A DNA stretch of 64,000 bases, from positions 124,001 through 188,000 of the forward strand of contig NZ_ALXE01000025.1 of the NCBI RefSeq assembly GCF_000295955.2. Reading direction: 5' to 3'. The notes beneath the pieces are model-generated. The model saw only the letters and a program-made list of their open reading frames with translations, ran no database searches and was not told the DNA's origin. This document shows, in pieces, positions 61,932 to 64,000 of this stretch (position 1 is its first letter; each line of letters opens with the position of its first letter). This DNA is from Pantoea sp. A4 (GTDB taxonomy: Bacteria; Pseudomonadota; Gammaproteobacteria; Enterobacterales; Enterobacteriaceae). Position numbers and translations under genes: made by a program.

Positions 61932-62699
61932 ATGAAGGGACAAAGTCGCCTTGACCAGATTATGGACTATTTAAAGAGCCATAATCTGGTGACCGTTGAC
62001 CAACTGGTGAGCGCAATTTCTGCCTCACCAGCGACCATTCGACGGGATTTGATTAAGCTGGACAAGGAAGGTGTCGTTAGCCGCAGCCACGGCGGTGTAA
62101 CGTTAAACCGGTTCATTCCCAATCAGCCCACCACGCAGGAAAAATCCCAGCGTCACCTGGCAGAAAAGCACGCTATTGCAGTAAAAGCCGCCAGCTTTGT
62201 GCGTAGCGGTGATGCGATTGTGCTGGATGCCGGTACCACGATGCTGGAGCTGGCGCGGCAGTTGACGCACCTGCAATTACGGGTGATCACCGCGGACCTG
62301 CACATTGCGCTGTTCTTGTCTGAATTCAAACAGATTGAAGTGACGATCATTGGCGGGCGCATTGATGACTCCAGCCAGTCATGCATTGGCGAACATGGTC
62401 GCCGCATGCTGCGCACCATCAATCCGGATATCGCGTTTGTCAGCTGTAACTCCTGGAGCCTGGAGCGCGGCATTACTGCGCCAACCGAAGAGAAAGCGGG
62501 ACTGAAACACGATCTGCTGATGAACGCCCGGCGGCGTATTCTGCTGGCGGACAGCAGCAAATATGGCTCGTGGTCGCTGTTCCGTGCGGCTCCGCTCGAT
62601 CAACTCACGGATATTGTCACTGACTGCCATCTGGATGAAACGGTAGGACGTAGCCTCAGCGAGCGCGGCATCGCGCTGACCCTGACGCGCGAAGGTTGA
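61932..62699 (+). CDS. DeoR-family transcriptional regulator
   Basis: A 255-residue DeoR repressor. Its HTH ([21 protein letters not shown]) is in the first 60 residues, followed by the DeoRC sugar-phosphate-binding domain ([43 protein letters not shown]). It lies 6 bases after pdxA2 and should respond to an intermediate such as 4-phosphothreonate, acting on the palindromes at 59554-59607. Confidence 0.9.
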   Translation: MKGQSRLDQIMDYLKSHNLVTVDQLVSAISASPATIRRDLIKLDKEGVVSRSHGGVTLNRFIPNQPTTQEKSQRHLAEKHAIAVKAASFVRSGDAIVLDAGTTMLELARQLTHLQLRVITADLHIALFLSEFKQIEVTIIGGRIDDSSQSCIGEHGRRMLRTINPDIAFVSCNSWSLERGITAPTEEKAGLKHDLLMNARRRILLADSSKYGSWSLFRAAPLDQLTDIVTDCHLDETVGRSLSERGIALTLTREG

Positions 62700-62866
62700 A
62701 CAATTTAACGTCATAGTGATCCGGCACTAAATCTTGTATCATATGCCGCCTCAATTGTGCCGGGCAGCTGGGTGAGCGCGCCCGTGCTCCTGTCGGTTCG
62801 TCATACCGGCTACGTGAATTATCAGCAGTGCCGCCTGCGGCGCTGCCCCAACTGAAGAACTCACTG

Positions 62867-64000
62867 ATGTCTATTGCTCTCTTTTTAGAAGAGGTGGCTC
62901 GCCGCCGCACCTTCGCGATCATATCGCACCCGGATGCCGGTAAGACCACCATCACCGAGAAGGTGCTCCTGTTCGGACAGGCGATTCAGACCGCCGGAAC
63001 GGTAAAAGGCCGTGGCTCCAACCAGCATGCAAAATCTGACTGGATGGAGATGGAGAAACAGCGTGGGATCTCGATTACCACCTCGGTGATGCAGTTCCCG
63101 TATCGTGACAGCCTGGTTAACCTGCTGGATACCCCAGGGCACGAAGACTTCTCCGAAGATACCTACCGTACCTTAACGGCGGTTGACTGCTGCCTGATGG
63201 TGATCGATGCCGCGAAAGGCGTCGAAGATCGTACCCGTAAGCTGATGGAAGTTACCCGTCTGCGCGATACCCCGATCATCACCTTCATGAACAAACTTGA
63301 CCGCGACATCCGCGATCCGATGGAGCTGCTGGATGAAGTTGAAAGCGAGCTGAAGATCGCCTGTGCGCCAATCACCTGGCCTATCGGCTGCGGCAAGCTG
63401 TTCAAAGGGGTTTACCACCTCTACAAAGATGAAACCTATCTTTATCAGACCGGTAAAGGTCACACCATTCAGGAAGTGCGTATCGTTAAAGGGCTGAATA
63501 ACCCGGATCTCGATGCCGCAGTGGGTGAAGAACTGGCTAGCCAGCTGCGTGATGAGCTGGAACTGGTACAGGGTGCTTCCCATGAGTTTGATCACGAACT
63601 GTTCCTGAGCGGCGAAATTACCCCGGTATTCTTCGGTACCGCATTGGGTAACTTTGGTGTCGATCACATGCTGGATGGCCTGGTTGACTGGGCACCGACT
63701 CCAATGCCACGCGTAACTGATTCGCGTACCGTTGAAGCGAAAGAGGAGAAGTTCTCTGGTTTCGTCTTCAAAATTCAGGCCAACATGGACCCGAAACACC
63801 GCGACCGCGTAGCGTTTATGCGTGTGGTGTCAGGTAAATATGAAAAAGGCATGAAGCTGCGCCAGGTGCGTACCGGTAAAGACGTGGTGATCTCTGACGC
63901 GCTGACCTTTATGGCGGGTGACCGTTCACACGTTGAAGAAGCTTTCCCGGGCGATATCATCGGTCTGCATAATCATGGCACCATTCAGATCGGCGATACC
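62867..64000 (+). CDS. prfC: Peptide chain release factor 3 (3' end outside window)
   Basis: The first 378 codons of RF3, a translational GTPase that removes RF1/RF2 after peptide release. G1 HPDAGKTT, the effector region [12 protein letters not shown]3 DTPGHED and G4 NKLD are all intact, and the sequence tracks E. coli PrfC through domain II. The start [16 protein letters not shown] matches the family; it has only a weak GAAGAA ribosome site. The gene is cut by the window end. Confidence 0.97.
   Translation, partial: MSIALFLEEVARRRTFAIISHPDAGKTTITEKVLLFGQAIQTAGTVKGRGSNQHAKSDWMEMEKQRGISITTSVMQFPYRDSLVNLLDTPGHEDFSEDTYRTLTAVDCCLMVIDAAKGVEDRTRKLMEVTRLRDTPIITFMNKLDRDIRDPMELLDEVESELKIACAPITWPIGCGKLFKGVYHLYKDETYLYQTGKGHTIQEVRIVKGLNNPDLDAAVGEELASQLRDELELVQGASHEFDHELFLSGEITPVFFGTALGNFGVDHMLDGLVDWAPTPMPRVTDSRTVEAKEEKFSGFVFKIQANMDPKHRDRVAFMRVVSGKYEKGMKLRQVRTGKDVVISDALTFMAGDRSHVEEAFPGDIIGLHNHGTIQIGDT

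Overview
The window reads as a chromosomal segment of an enterobacterium (Enterobacterales), most probably an Erwiniaceae-type plant- or environment-associated species (Pantoea/Erwinia-like). The order aroP-pdhR-aceE-aceF-lpd-...-acnB-...-yacL, a complete arnBCADTEF operon, a BglG-controlled beta-glucoside locus and prfC are all enterobacterial. The genus is an inference; no rRNA or other taxonomic marker lies in the window.

Layout. (1) 1-4605: the end of an oligopeptide/opine-type ABC cassette (binding-protein C-terminus, Asp/Glu racemase-family enzyme, two permeases, a double ATPase). It stops two bases before a decayed 3' half of a tRNA-Phe gene (4608-4657), which is followed by a tRNA-type terminator; this looks like the distal edge of a tRNA-Phe-integrated island. 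(2) 4692-6431: an AT-rich accessory stretch with an STM2901-like/DUF1493 gene pair. (3) 6432-8189: a stand-alone condensation-domain protein and an orphan HepT-like HEPN protein. (4) 8332-15882: a biotin ECF transporter (bioM-bioN-bioY) embedded in an acyl-CoA gene set (SDR, enoyl reductase-like MDR, thioesterase, AMP-ligase, thiolase, crotonase), with a candidate BirA operator in front. (5) 15904-17489: a LysR regulator and a divergent SDR-fold protein without catalytic Tyr/Lys. (6) 17581-25178: the arn lipid A modification operon behind one perfect and one near-perfect PmrA box.

(7) 25277-29664: beta-glucoside operon bglF-bglB and a convergent bglG, each transcription unit preceded by its own RAT/terminator pair. 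(8) 29751-32978: an exported PAP2 phosphatase, a small tautomerase and aroP. (9) 33447-40294: the pyruvate dehydrogenase operon with a perfect PdhR box and an AceF carrying two, not three, lipoyl domains. (10) 40422-43302: a YefM-YoeB toxin-antitoxin pair, a structured candidate small RNA, and a LysR/aldo-keto reductase pair. (11) 43545-49044: acnB and yacL, which are neighbours in E. coli, here separated by two unrecognised genes built from the same repeated module. (12) 49086-62699: a sugar-acid catabolic region: a minus-strand array (SDR, BNR/Asp-box protein, SSS symporter, cyclase-family protein, two MFS carriers, 2-hydroxyacid dehydrogenase, DHDPS-family aldolase, iron alcohol dehydrogenase) divergent from a four-carbon acid kinase, PdxA2 and a DeoR regulator. 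(13) prfC begins at 62867 and runs off the window.

The least explained parts are the repeated-module genes between acnB and yacL, the biotin-transporter/acyl-CoA cluster (which recalls the BirA-regulated yhfU-yhfT-yhfS operon of Bacillus), the tRNA-Phe relic, and the candidate RNA near 41131-41235. All family names come from motifs read by eye and memory of known proteins; no search was run.
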